Shown: positions 8,677 to 16,896 of the stretch, in pieces
Numbering within the stretch: position 1 is the stretch's first letter
How the letters are laid out: each line of letters opens with the position of its first letter
Assembly: GCA_027459765.1 (NCBI GenBank)
Contig: DAIDHD010000053.1
Span: 19,436-83,435, forward strand
DNA: 64,000 nt
Direction of reading: 5' to 3'
Origin: Gammaproteobacteria bacterium
Lineage (GTDB): Bacteria > Pseudomonadota > Gammaproteobacteria > Steroidobacterales > Steroidobacteraceae
Program-made: the position numbers and the translations under genes
Notes under the pieces: generated by a model
The model's input: only the letters and a program-made list of their open reading frames with translations
Told to the model about the DNA's origin: nothing
Database searches by the model: none

Positions 8677-9774
8677 TTACGGTTTGGCCGCCGCCTTGGC
8701 GGCGCCGCCCGCGCGGTGCTTGCCATAGTCGACGAAGATCGATTTCGGGATCAGGCAGTGCACGCCCTTGCGGATGTCCACCACCTGCGAGACACGGCAG
8801 TCGCCCACCATCGCCGTCAGCGCGTACGCCTCCTCGCGGCTCATCGGCACGATGGTCTGGGTAGACAGCCAGTGCACGGTCTGTTCGACCGCGATCTTCA
8901 TCGCCTGGTTGAGGTCCTCGTCGAAGCCCATGAATACCCAGTCGGTCTTGGTCTCCGCCCACGGCCACTCGGTCTTCAGGTCCTTGCGCACGATGGGCTG
9001 TATCTCGATCTCCTTGTAGGAGCACTCGAGCGCGGTCAGGTTCACCTCACCGTTGCCCTGGCGGCAGTGCGAGTCGCCCGTCCAGATCAGGCCACCTTTC
9101 TGGAACACCGGGAAGTACAGCGTCGAGCCTGCCTGCAGCTCGTTCACGTCCATGTTGGAACCGTTCTTCCACGGCCGCAGCGTGCTGGTGCGGCCCTTGT
9201 CGTCGTGGATGGCGGGACCTGCCTTGGCGGGCGGTTCGTTCGGGTCCACGCCCACGGCGAAGGTGCCGGGGAAGGGCTTCAAGTCGATGACGATGCCGGG
9301 CTTGAACTGCGTGCGCATGTGCTTCAGGTCGAGGTCGTAGTAGCGCACGAAGCCTTCGGGAAAGTCCTTGGCGAGCAGACCCACCGTCGGAAAGTCCTTG
9401 CCGGGCAGATTGAAATTGAAGCCGAAGCTCTTGGGCACGATCTTCAGGATGCGCACCTCGAGCGTATCACCCGGCTCGGCGCCCTCGACGTAGATCGGGC
9501 CGGTGATGGAGTGCGGACCGCCGCCACCGTTTTCCTTGCGAAGCTTGACGATCTCGTCCATGTCGACGCCCGGCTTGATCTGCCCGAGCGAGTGCGACAG
9601 CGTCTCGATGGAGACCGTGTCGCCGGAGTGGACCGTGAGCTTCGGCTTCTCGTTGATGTCGTACCAGCCCCACTGGACGTTGTCCGGGGTGGCGGGCAGG
9701 ACGTAGTGGGTAGATGCGAAGGCCGCGCCGGCGATGAGCGTCGCCGCCGTGGTCAGGATGACGGGCGTCTTCAT
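8677..9774 (-). CDS. acetamidase/formamidase family protein, exported
   Basis: 365 residues. It matches the FmdA/AmdA amidase family, which hydrolyses formamide or acetamide to ammonia and the acid: HSGDTVSIETLSHS, GPIYVEGAEPGDTLEVRI, the metal-binding-like GDSHCRQGNGEVNLTALE and YALTAMVGDCRVSQVVD. The start ATG at 9774 has GAGG 8 nt upstream and gives a clean signal peptide (MKTPVILTTAATLIAGAAFAS). An upstream frame to 9819 with a His run is less likely. Most studied family members are cytoplasmic; a periplasmic form could release ammonia from extracellular amides. The true substrate is not determinable here. Confidence 0.86.
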   Translation of the reverse strand: MKTPVILTTAATLIAGAAFASTHYVLPATPDNVQWGWYDINEKPKLTVHSGDTVSIETLSHSLGQIKPGVDMDEIVKLRKENGGGGPHSITGPIYVEGAEPGDTLEVRILKIVPKSFGFNFNLPGKDFPTVGLLAKDFPEGFVRYYDLDLKHMRTQFKPGIVIDLKPFPGTFAVGVDPNEPPAKAGPAIHDDKGRTSTLRPWKNGSNMDVNELQAGSTLYFPVFQKGGLIWTGDSHCRQGNGEVNLTALECSYKEIEIQPIVRKDLKTEWPWAETKTDWVFMGFDEDLNQAMKIAVEQTVHWLSTQTIVPMSREEAYALTAMVGDCRVSQVVDIRKGVHCLIPKSIFVDYGKHRAGGAAKAAAKP

Positions 9775-9880
9775 TCGAACCTCGTGGTGGTGATGGCAAT
9801 CCCACCCCGAATCTAGCACCGCCGGGCGGCATTCCGCGAGCGCGCCGGGCCCCCAAACCCCGGACCCGGTGGCTATGGCG

Positions 9881-10936
9881 CTACGGCACGACGTGCGAGC
9901 TGCCGAAGTCCTTGAAACTGTAGTGGGGCACCTGGATCCACTGGCCGTCCTTGCGTTCCGGAACCTTATGGACCAGCGTCTTCTCGACCACCATCTTGCC
10001 GTCCTTCTCCGTCAGCCAGAAATCGATGTCGTAGATCTGGTCCGAGGTGCCCACGGCGCGAAAGTCCGTACAGGCGAAATAATGGCCGTTCGCGTCGAGC
10101 TGCCGCACCGGCTGGTGGGTGTCGACGAATTTCAGCGCCAGGTCCTTGCCGGTGACCTGATCGCGGAGCTTGAAGACTCCGTTGTTGCGCAGGCTCTGCC
10201 GCAGCGCCTCGTCCTCGACCGCCGACATCACCTCCCAGCTGCGCTTCTGGGCGACGTGTCCGGGATGCTCCGAGGCCGGGATCCACCACCACGGCACCGG
10301 CTGGCGCGTGACCGCCTCCCATCGGCCGTCGACCTGCTGCGGAGCCTTGTAGATGCGCGTTTCGCGAATGCCGAGCGATCCCTTCTCCGGCACCACCCAG
10401 TAATCGATCAGGTATTTCTTGTCGGCCGAACCCGGATCATGGAATTTCACGTCGGGGAAGAAGCCGTAGCCGTCGATGGTGCGCGTGAAGTCGACGCCGT
10501 CGAAGGCGAGCTTGAGCGACTCTCCCGTGAGAGGGTCCTCGAGCGGATACAGGCCGCCGTTGGCGGCAAGCGTGCTCTCGATCTGCTTCTTGACCACCGT
10601 TTCCGCGTCCGAACTGTCGAAATTCTGCATGGCCTGCTCGGTGGACTCGATGTTCTCGGCGGCAAAGAAGGTGCGGGCGCGTTCCAGGTTCGCGGCGGGG
10701 TCCTTGAGGAACATCGCCTTGGAATCGGCGTTCTTGAAGCAGTAGCGCTTGCCGTCGCTGGCCGTCCAGGAAACGCTGCAATCCGTCATGACGTGCTGGC
10801 CTTCGGCCAGGCCCTCGGCGCACTGGCCGCCGAACTGTGTATCGTCCCCGCCGGCCCAGGCAGCGAGCGAGGGCGCCATCAGCACGGCCAGACCGAGGTG
10901 AAGCCGCATCGAGCGGGTGATCGCAGCGTTCGACAT
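9881..10936 (-). CDS. exported protein with YHS-like segment and two homologous repeats, function unknown
   Basis: 351 residues from ATG 10936, preceded by GGAGGGAG. Residues 1-28 are a signal peptide. Residues 52-92 (DCSVSWTASDGKRYCFKNADSKAMFLKDP) resemble a YHS domain, a small metal- or copper-associated module, with Cys39, Cys53 and Cys66 available. The rest is an internal duplication: residues about 112-213 align with about 235-335, sharing LxDxxTGxxLxLxF, GxxFxxDFxx/FPDVKF, YxIDxW, KxGxxxxxETxxxKxP and DGxW. I do not recognise the repeat. Each copy looks like a beta-rich sensor or binding unit. The gene stands alone, divergent from the M28 peptidase gene. Confidence 0.75.
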   Translation of the reverse strand: MSNAAITRSMRLHLGLAVLMAPSLAAWAGGDDTQFGGQCAEGLAEGQHVMTDCSVSWTASDGKRYCFKNADSKAMFLKDPAANLERARTFFAAENIESTEQAMQNFDSSDAETVVKKQIESTLAANGGLYPLEDPLTGESLKLAFDGVDFTRTIDGYGFFPDVKFHDPGSADKKYLIDYWVVPEKGSLGIRETRIYKAPQQVDGRWEAVTRQPVPWWWIPASEHPGHVAQKRSWEVMSAVEDEALRQSLRNNGVFKLRDQVTGKDLALKFVDTHQPVRQLDANGHYFACTDFRAVGTSDQIYDIDFWLTEKDGKMVVEKTLVHKVPERKDGQWIQVPHYSFKDFGSSHVVP

Positions 10937-10982
10937 GCTCACTCCCTCCGTTCCATCGAGAATCTCGCACGTACGCTTTTGG

Positions 10983-10988
10983 ATTGTA
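10983..10988 (-). promoter_or_regulatory. possible -10 element for the YHS-like gene
   Basis: TACAAT on the minus strand (attgta on plus), 46 nt upstream of the ATG at 10936. No good -35 is seen at the usual distance, so this is a weak call. Confidence 0.35.
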
Positions 10989-11102
10989 GACCCATCGGCG
11001 CCGGCCGGGGGTGGCGGCCCGCCGGACGCCACGCCGATTCGGTACACTGCGCGACACAACGACTCATCCACCTCATCCTCACGCCGGAGCTCGAACAAGC
11101 CT

Positions 11103-12503
11103 ATGCCCGAGGTCAGCCGTCTCGTCCGCACCCCCGTCTTCGCCAGCCTGTACGCGAGCGTCGCGTTCGCGGCCTGCGGCGCTTACGCCATGCAGCAAAG
11201 CGACCCCCCCGAGCCGCCGCGCACCCTGCCGGCCGTGAAGCTGCCGCTGCGGCCGGGCGCTGGCATCGATCGGCGCGCCGTGGACGAGGACGGCATGCGG
11301 GCGCTCATCGAGTCGCTGGTGCGCTGTGGAACGCGCCTGACCCTGTCGTCCTGGGACGATCCCGCGCGCGGCGTCGGCTGTGGCCGCGACCGCATCGTCG
11401 AACGGCTCAAGGCCATCTCGGCGGCCACCGGCGGCAAGCTGGAAGTCGTGGTCGACCGCTTCGACGCCACCTCGGCCCGCACCGACGGCAAGCCGGCGCA
11501 CCTGGAGAACGTCTACGCCATCCTGCACGGCCAGGATCCGCAACTCGCCAAGACCGTCTACATCGTCTCCGGTCACTTCGATTCCCGTCCCAGCGACGTG
11601 ATGGATCCGGCGGCCGACGCGCCCGGGGCGGACGACGACGCGTCCGGCGTGGCGGTGAGCGTCGAGTCGGCGCGTCTGCTCGCGCGCGCGGCGAGTGCGA
11701 CCGGCGGCCAGCGGGCCACCCTGCTGTTCGCCGCCGTGTCCGGCGAGGAACAGGGGCTCCTCGGCAGCACGCACCTCGTGGAGTGGGTCCGCGAGCAGGG
11801 CTATCGCGTCGGCGGCATGCTCGACGACGACATCGTCGGCAGTGATCCCGCCCCGGGCGCGCCGCACCGTGTGCGCCTGTTCTCCGGCAATGGCGAGATC
11901 GACGACGCCGACTCCTCCTCGCGCGAGCTCGCGCGGCTGATCGAAGAGATCGACGGCCGCGACGCCGTGCGCCTGGTGTTTCGCCTCGACCGGTTCGGCC
12001 GCGGCGGCGATCACTATCCGTTCTGGAAGGCCGGCCTGCCGGCGGTGCGCTTCACCGAGCCGCTCGAGATCTACGACCACCAACACCAGACGCCGCGGGT
12101 CGAGCACGGCGTCGAGTACGGCGATTACCTGAAGTTCCTCGATTACCGCTTCATGGGCAACGTGGCGCGCGACAACGCCGAGGCGTTGCGCCAGCTCGCG
12201 CTCGCGCCGGCGCCGCCGGAGGACGCCGTGCTCACCGGGGCCGTCACGCCGGACGCGAAGATCGCCTGGCAGGCGGCGGCCGATCCCGAGCGGGCGGGCT
12301 TCGAGATCCTGTGGCGCGAGACCACGGAGCCGCGCTGGCAGGTGCTCACCACCGTCGGCGAGCCCGGCCAGGTCGTGCTCACCGGCGTCTCGACCGACAA
12401 CCACTTCTTCGCGGTGCGCGCGGTCGGCCGCAACGGTGCGCGCTCGATCGCCGTGCCGGCGGTGGCCGAGCGACGTCCGATCCCGGGCAGCACCTCGAAG
12501 TGA
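11103..12503 (+). CDS. M28-family zinc peptidase with C-terminal Fn3-like domain
   Basis: 466 residues. N-terminal export sequence (VFASLYASVAFAACGAYA), then an M28 di-zinc exopeptidase domain: SGHFDSRP (H158, D160), GADDDASG (bridging D177-D179), GEEQG (E215 catalytic, E216 ligand), GMLDDDIVGS (Asp ligand) and EIYDHQHQTPRVEH (His ligand). All expected metal ligands are present. Residues about 385-460 (AVTPDAKIAWQAAADPERAGFEILWRE...) look like a fibronectin type III-like domain. The likely role is an exported aminopeptidase. An upstream in-frame start at 10917 is inside the opposite gene; ATG 11103 gives a proper signal. The last codon overlaps the next start (GTGA), implying translational coupling. 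Confidence 0.88.
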   Translation: MPEVSRLVRTPVFASLYASVAFAACGAYAMQQSDPPEPPRTLPAVKLPLRPGAGIDRRAVDEDGMRALIESLVRCGTRLTLSSWDDPARGVGCGRDRIVERLKAISAATGGKLEVVVDRFDATSARTDGKPAHLENVYAILHGQDPQLAKTVYIVSGHFDSRPSDVMDPAADAPGADDDASGVAVSVESARLLARAASATGGQRATLLFAAVSGEEQGLLGSTHLVEWVREQGYRVGGMLDDDIVGSDPAPGAPHRVRLFSGNGEIDDADSSSRELARLIEEIDGRDAVRLVFRLDRFGRGGDHYPFWKAGLPAVRFTEPLEIYDHQHQTPRVEHGVEYGDYLKFLDYRFMGNVARDNAEALRQLALAPAPPEDAVLTGAVTPDAKIAWQAAADPERAGFEILWRETTEPRWQVLTTVGEPGQVVLTGVSTDNHFFAVRAVGRNGARSIAVPAVAERRPIPGSTSK

Positions 12504-13051
12504 TCCGCGCCGCCACGCGCATCGACGCGCGGCGGCATGCGGTGGCGCTGAGCGCGGCGGCGTTGCTGCTCGCGTTGCTCGTGGGTGCGGGCGTGCGCGG
12601 TCGCTGGGCCCTCGCCGCGGCGAGCGGCGCCCTGCATGCGGCTGCGCTGGTGGTGTCGTTGCGGGGCCCCGCGCCATGGTCGCGTCGCGTCGCCCTGGTG
12701 CCCCTGGCCGCAGCGATCGATGTCGCGGCGGTCGCGTTTGGCTGGCGGCTCCTCGCGATGGGCCACGGCGCCACCACGGCGCTCGCCGGCACCGCCGCCG
12801 CCGGCGCGGCCGCGTACCTGCTTGCGCTGCGCGCGCTCTGCGCACCGCCGCTGCGGCCGTGGGCGTCGCTCGCGGTCCCGGCTGCTTGCCTGCTCGCGGC
12901 GCTGCTGTCCGCGCGACTGGTGGTACCCGTCGGTCCGATGGGACAGCTCACGCTGATCGGCGCGTGGTGGGCGACGTTCTCGGCGCTGATCCTGGTCGCG
13001 GCGCGTGGTGACGGCGCAACCGGCCGCGCCGCTCGCGCGTCGGACGGCTAG
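12500..13051 (+). CDS. small multi-pass membrane protein, function unknown
   Basis: About 183 residues from GTG 12500, which overlaps the M28 peptidase stop as GTGA. The protein is mostly Ala/Leu/Val helices: five or six hydrophobic stretches (for example AVALSAAALLLALLVGAGV, LALRALCAPPLRPWASLAV, LIGAWWATFSALILVAA) separated by short Arg-rich loops. I recognise no family. Operon context suggests it is produced with the exported peptidase. It shares its stop with the convergent ABC-F gene: CTAG at 13048-13051 gives TAG on both strands. Confidence 0.6.
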   Translation: MIRAATRIDARRHAVALSAAALLLALLVGAGVRGRWALAAASGALHAAALVVSLRGPAPWSRRVALVPLAAAIDVAAVAFGWRLLAMGHGATTALAGTAAAGAAAYLLALRALCAPPLRPWASLAVPAACLLAALLSARLVVPVGPMGQLTLIGAWWATFSALILVAARGDGATGRAARASDG

Positions 13052-14652
13052 GCCGCGATGCCCTGCGACGCCAGGTACTCGTCGTAGGTGCCGCGGAAGT
13101 CGACGAGCCGGCCGCCCGGCTGCAACTCGAAGATGCGCGTCGCGAGACCCGATACGAACTCTCGGTCGTGCGACACGAACACGAGCGTGCCCGGATATTT
13201 TTCCAGGCCGATCTGCAGCGACTCGATGGTCTCCATGTCCATGTGGTTGGTCGGCTCGTCGAGCAGCAGTACGTTCGGCCTGGTCAGCATCAGCTTGCCG
13301 TAGATCATGCGGCCCTTCTCGCCGCCCGAGAGCACCTTCACGGACTTCTTGGTCTCCTCGCCGGAGAAGAGCAGCCGGCCCAGCGTGGCGCGCACGATCT
13401 GATCGTCGTCCGCCTTGCCGGTGTAGGTGCTCATCCAGCCGAACAGGTCGATCTTTTGCGCGAATTCCGCCTGCGGATCCTGCGGCATGTAGCCGCGCTC
13501 GGCGTTCTCCACCCACAGGATCTGGCCGCCGGTCGGTGCGAGGTCGCCCGCCAGGCAGCGCATCAGCGTGGTCTTGCCGATGCCGTTGGGGCCGATGATG
13601 GCGATGCGGTCGCCGGCCTCCACGGTGAACGAGAGCCCGCCGAGCACGTCCGCACCCGTCCCGGGATAGCGAAAGCGCAGGTCCTGCACCGTCACCGCCG
13701 AGCGATACAGCTTCTTGGCCTGCTCGAAACGGATGTACGGATTCTGCCGCGAGGACGGCTTCAGGTCCTCCAGCTTGATCTTCTCCAGCTGGCGGCGCCG
13801 CGAGGTCGCCTGGCGCGCCTTGGAGGCGTTCGCCGAAAAGCGCCGGATGAACTCCTGCAGGTCCGAGATCCGCTCCTTCGCCTTGGCGTTCGCCGCCTCG
13901 GCGCGCTCCCGCGCCTGTACCGAGGCGAGCATGAAGTCGTCGTAGTTGCCCGGATAGATCTTGACCTGGCCGTAGTCGAGATCCGCGACGTGCGTGCACA
14001 CCTGATTCAAGAAGTGCCGGTCGTGGCTCACGATGATCATCGTAGCGTTGTAGTCGTTGAGCACGCCCTCGAGCCAGCGGATCGAGTGGATATCAAGGTT
14101 GTTGGTCGGCTCGTCGAGGAGCAGCACGTCCGGCTGCGAGAACAGGGCCTGTACCAGCAACACGCGCAGCTTGAGGCCCGGCGGCACCTCGCGCATCGGC
14201 CCGAAGTGCATCGCCGGCTCGATGCCCGCCTCCGACAGCAGGCTCGCGGCGCGCGACTCCGCGGTGTAGCCCCCGTACTCGGCGAACTTCGCCTCGAGTT
14301 CGGCGGCGCGCATGTAATCGGCGTCACTGGCGTTCGGATCGGCGTAGATCCGGTCCCGGTCGCACATCGCCCGCCACATCTCCGCGTGGCCCTGCATGAC
14401 CACGTCGATGACGCGTTCGTCCTCGTACCCGAACTGGTTCTGGCGCAGCTTGCCGAGCCGCAGCCCGGCGGCCAGCACCACTTCCCCCGCGCTCGGCTCG
14501 AGGTCGCCGCCGAGGATCTTCATGAGCGTGGACTTTCCGCAGCCGTTGGCGCCGATCAGTCCGTAGCGATTGCCCTCGCCGAACTTGACCGACACGTGTT
14601 CGAACAGCGGCTTTGCGCCGAATTGGATCGCCAGATTGGTGGTCGAGAGCAT
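13048..14652 (-). CDS. ybiT: ABC-F family ATPase, YbiT type
   Basis: 534 residues with two ATP-binding domains and no membrane segments, as in ABC-F ribosome-associated ATPases. Walker A: GANGCGKST (about residue 35) and GPNGIGKTT. Walker B: VLLLDEPTNNLD and VLLLDEPTNHMD. Switch His: SHDRHFL and SHDREFV. The second signature is LSGGEKGR; the first is the divergent PPGLKLRVLLVQ, which together with the length points to YbiT rather than EttA or Uup. A charged inter-domain linker (about 240-300) is present. Such proteins act on stalled or ribosome-bound complexes. ATG 14652 gives the normal MLSTTNLAI start; the longer frame to 14790 has low-complexity residues and would overlap the kinase gene upstream. 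Confidence 0.9.
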   Translation of the reverse strand: MLSTTNLAIQFGAKPLFEHVSVKFGEGNRYGLIGANGCGKSTLMKILGGDLEPSAGEVVLAAGLRLGKLRQNQFGYEDERVIDVVMQGHAEMWRAMCDRDRIYADPNASDADYMRAAELEAKFAEYGGYTAESRAASLLSEAGIEPAMHFGPMREVPPGLKLRVLLVQALFSQPDVLLLDEPTNNLDIHSIRWLEGVLNDYNATMIIVSHDRHFLNQVCTHVADLDYGQVKIYPGNYDDFMLASVQARERAEAANAKAKERISDLQEFIRRFSANASKARQATSRRRQLEKIKLEDLKPSSRQNPYIRFEQAKKLYRSAVTVQDLRFRYPGTGADVLGGLSFTVEAGDRIAIIGPNGIGKTTLMRCLAGDLAPTGGQILWVENAERGYMPQDPQAEFAQKIDLFGWMSTYTGKADDDQIVRATLGRLLFSGEETKKSVKVLSGGEKGRMIYGKLMLTRPNVLLLDEPTNHMDMETIESLQIGLEKYPGTLVFVSHDREFVSGLATRIFELQPGGRLVDFRGTYDEYLASQGIAA

Positions 14653-14786
14653 GAACGTACCGCGGGCGCCGGCCGCATCGAACGCCGGCACCGAGTTGAA
14701 ATGGATCGGAGATGGCCGCCATCGGAGAGCGGGCCTGCGCGCCGGCCGGGGAGGGCACTCCCGCGGTTTCCGCCGCGATCCCGGCC

Positions 14787-16223
14787 TCAACGGCCGTCGT
14801 GGGGCGCGAGGATAGCACGAGCGGCGCTCGCCGCCGCGTCCGGTCGCTCAGCGCGCGCCGTCGCGGCCGCCGGCGGGAATCTCAGCGCCGCCTCGAGCCC
14901 GGGGCGGCGGTCACGCAGTTCGAAGCCGCAGCCGTGCAGTTTGGCGATGGCCTGCACCAGGCTCAAGCCCAAGCCGGCGCCGGGGGTGCCGCGGCTCGCG
15001 TCGCCGCGGTAGAAGCGCTCCAGGACGCGTGCCTTCTCCCCGCCGGCAATGCCCGGTCCGTTGTCGCTCACCGTGATCTCGACCCCGTCGCCGCGCCGTT
15101 CGGCCACGACCTCGACCACGCCGCCGCCCGCGGGCGCGTATTTGATGGCATTGTCGATCAGATTGGCGAGCGCCTGGGACAGCAGCACCGGATCGCCCAC
15201 CACCGGAAGAGGTCCGCCCACGCGGCACTCCAGGCGCACGTCGCGCAGCTCGGCGGCCGGCGCGTAGAACTCGGCGGCGGTGGCCGCGAGGTCGGAGACG
15301 TCCACGCGGACGAAGCCCGCGCGTCGCACGCCGGCGTCGATCTCGGCCAGGCGCAGCAAGGCGTCGAAGATGCGTATCACCCGGTCGATGTCCGCCACCG
15401 CGCCGTCCACCTCGGTGAAGGTCTCCGCGGGCGAGGGCCTGATCAGCGCCAATTGTTCCAGACGCGAGCGCAACTCCGCGAGCGGCGTGCGCAGATCGTG
15501 GGCGATGGAGTTGGAGACGTTGCGTACGCCGTTCACCAGCACCTCGATCTGGTCGAGCATGCCGTTGATGGTGTGCGCCAGGATGGCGAGTTCGTCCTCG
15601 CGTCGGCCCGTCGGCAGGCGTTGCTTCAGATCGCCTTGCATGATCGCCGAGATGGTCTGCCGGATGCCGTGCACCCGCCACATCAGCCGGCGCCGCGTGA
15701 TCAGGCCCACGAGCGTGCCGCAGATCAGCAGCGCGGCGAACGCGGCGGCGAGTCCGTACCAGAATCGGTGCACGAGCGGACCGAAGAGCCTGTTGTCGCG
15801 CGCCACCAGGAGATAGTCGTCACCCAGCCGCTCGACGTGCGCGAGCGCGCTCTGTGTTCCGGCCGCGCCCGACTGCAGCGTGACTCGATAATTGCCCGGC
15901 GCCGTCGGCACCGTCGCCGGCCAGGAGGCGAGGTTGCCGGCGAGCGGGCGCAAGCGTCCGTCCGTGAGCAGCAGGATGCGCTCGCCGACGATCTGCATCC
16001 TCACGCGCGCGCCGATCGTGGCGGCGAGGCCGGCCTCGCCATCGCGCCGGTACACCTCGGCGAGGCGCTGCGCGTCGGCCTGGAGGATCTCGGTGCGGCT
16101 CTCCTGGATGGTGACCTGCCAGGCGTACCAGAGCGGCGCCGCGAACAGCACCAGGGCCACCACACCCAGCGCCACGGACGCGGCGGCGAGCGAAACCGCG
16201 GATGAACGCATGCCGCTACTCAC
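14787..16223 (-). CDS. sensor histidine kinase of the efflux operon
   Basis: 478 residues, starting at GTG 16223, which overlaps the regulator stop by 8 bp (ATG 16211 is an alternative). TM1 about residues 9-34, a periplasmic sensor of about 115 residues, TM2 about 154-176, HAMP about 177-230, H-box SIAHDLRTPLAEL with H242, then an HATPase domain with NLIDNAIKYAP (N box), DNGPGIAG (G1) and GAGLGLSLVQAIAKLHG (G2). It should autophosphorylate H242 and pass phosphate to the regulator encoded just upstream. Context: last gene of the OMF-adaptor-RND-regulator-kinase operon, so it probably senses envelope stress or a pump substrate and controls pump expression (inference). Confidence 0.92.
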   Translation of the reverse strand: MSSGMRSSAVSLAAASVALGVVALVLFAAPLWYAWQVTIQESRTEILQADAQRLAEVYRRDGEAGLAATIGARVRMQIVGERILLLTDGRLRPLAGNLASWPATVPTAPGNYRVTLQSGAAGTQSALAHVERLGDDYLLVARDNRLFGPLVHRFWYGLAAAFAALLICGTLVGLITRRRLMWRVHGIRQTISAIMQGDLKQRLPTGRREDELAILAHTINGMLDQIEVLVNGVRNVSNSIAHDLRTPLAELRSRLEQLALIRPSPAETFTEVDGAVADIDRVIRIFDALLRLAEIDAGVRRAGFVRVDVSDLAATAAEFYAPAAELRDVRLECRVGGPLPVVGDPVLLSQALANLIDNAIKYAPAGGGVVEVVAERRGDGVEITVSDNGPGIAGGEKARVLERFYRGDASRGTPGAGLGLSLVQAIAKLHGCGFELRDRRPGLEAALRFPPAAATARAERPDAAASAARAILAPHDGR

Positions 16224-16896
16224 CGCTGGTCACCATGTAGCCGGCGTTGCGCACCGTGCGCAGCAGCGGCCGCTCGAATTCGGCGTCGATCTTCTGGCGC
16301 AGCTTGCTGATGTGCACGTCCACCACGTTGGTCTGGGGGTCGAAGTGGTAGTCCCAGACGTTCTCCAGCAGCATGGTGCGGGTCACCACCTGCCCGGCGT
16401 GGCGCATCAGATACTCCAGCAGCTTGAATTCGCGCGGCTGCAGGGCGATCGGCCGGTCACCGCGACTGACCTTGCGGGTCAGCGGATCGAGGTGCAGGTC
16501 GCCGACCGTGAGCGGCACGTCCGGACGCACGCCGTGCGCGCGCCGGTGCAGCGCGTCGATGCGCGCCAGCAGTTCGCCGAATGCAAATGGCTTGGTCAGA
16601 TAGTCGTCGCCGCCGGCCCGCAGGCCGCGGATGCGATCGTCGACCTCCGTGAGCGCGCTCAAGATCAAAATGGGCGTGCGCTTGCCGGTCCTGCGCAGCA
16701 CCTCGATGATCGCGAGCCCGTCGACGTCGCCGGGCAGCATGCGGTCCATGACGATGACGTCGTACGGCTCGCTCGCGGCGAGGAACATGCCGTCGCGGCC
16801 GTTGGCGGCGTGGTCGGTGGTGTGCCCGGCCTCCTGCAGGCCCTTGAGCACGAACTGCGACACGCGCTCGTTGTCCTCGACCAGCAGCACCTTCAC
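16216..16896 (-). CDS. OmpR/PhoB-type response regulator of the efflux operon
   Basis: 226 residues from GTG 16896, with GGAGG about 8 nt upstream. The receiver domain has the acidic pair E7/D8, phospho-acceptor D51 in VIVMDRMLPGD, and Lys in LTKPFAFGEL. The C-terminal winged helix shows ALQPREFKLLEYLMRHAGQVVTR and VDVHISKLRQKI followed by RTVRNAGYMV, typical of the OmpR class. The start overlaps the RND gene stop as GTGA, and the stop overlaps the kinase start, so the three are translationally coupled. Confidence 0.94.
   Translation of the reverse strand: MKVLLVEDNERVSQFVLKGLQEAGHTTDHAANGRDGMFLAASEPYDVIVMDRMLPGDVDGLAIIEVLRRTGKRTPILILSALTEVDDRIRGLRAGGDDYLTKPFAFGELLARIDALHRRAHGVRPDVPLTVGDLHLDPLTRKVSRGDRPIALQPREFKLLEYLMRHAGQVVTRTMLLENVWDYHFDPQTNVVDVHISKLRQKIDAEFERPLLRTVRNAGYMVTSGE

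Noticed and set aside
9869..11845. 658-codon plus-strand frame over the YHS-like gene and the peptidase start
   Set aside because: Runs antisense to the YHS-like gene, which has signal peptide and ribosome site; the frame has no motif.
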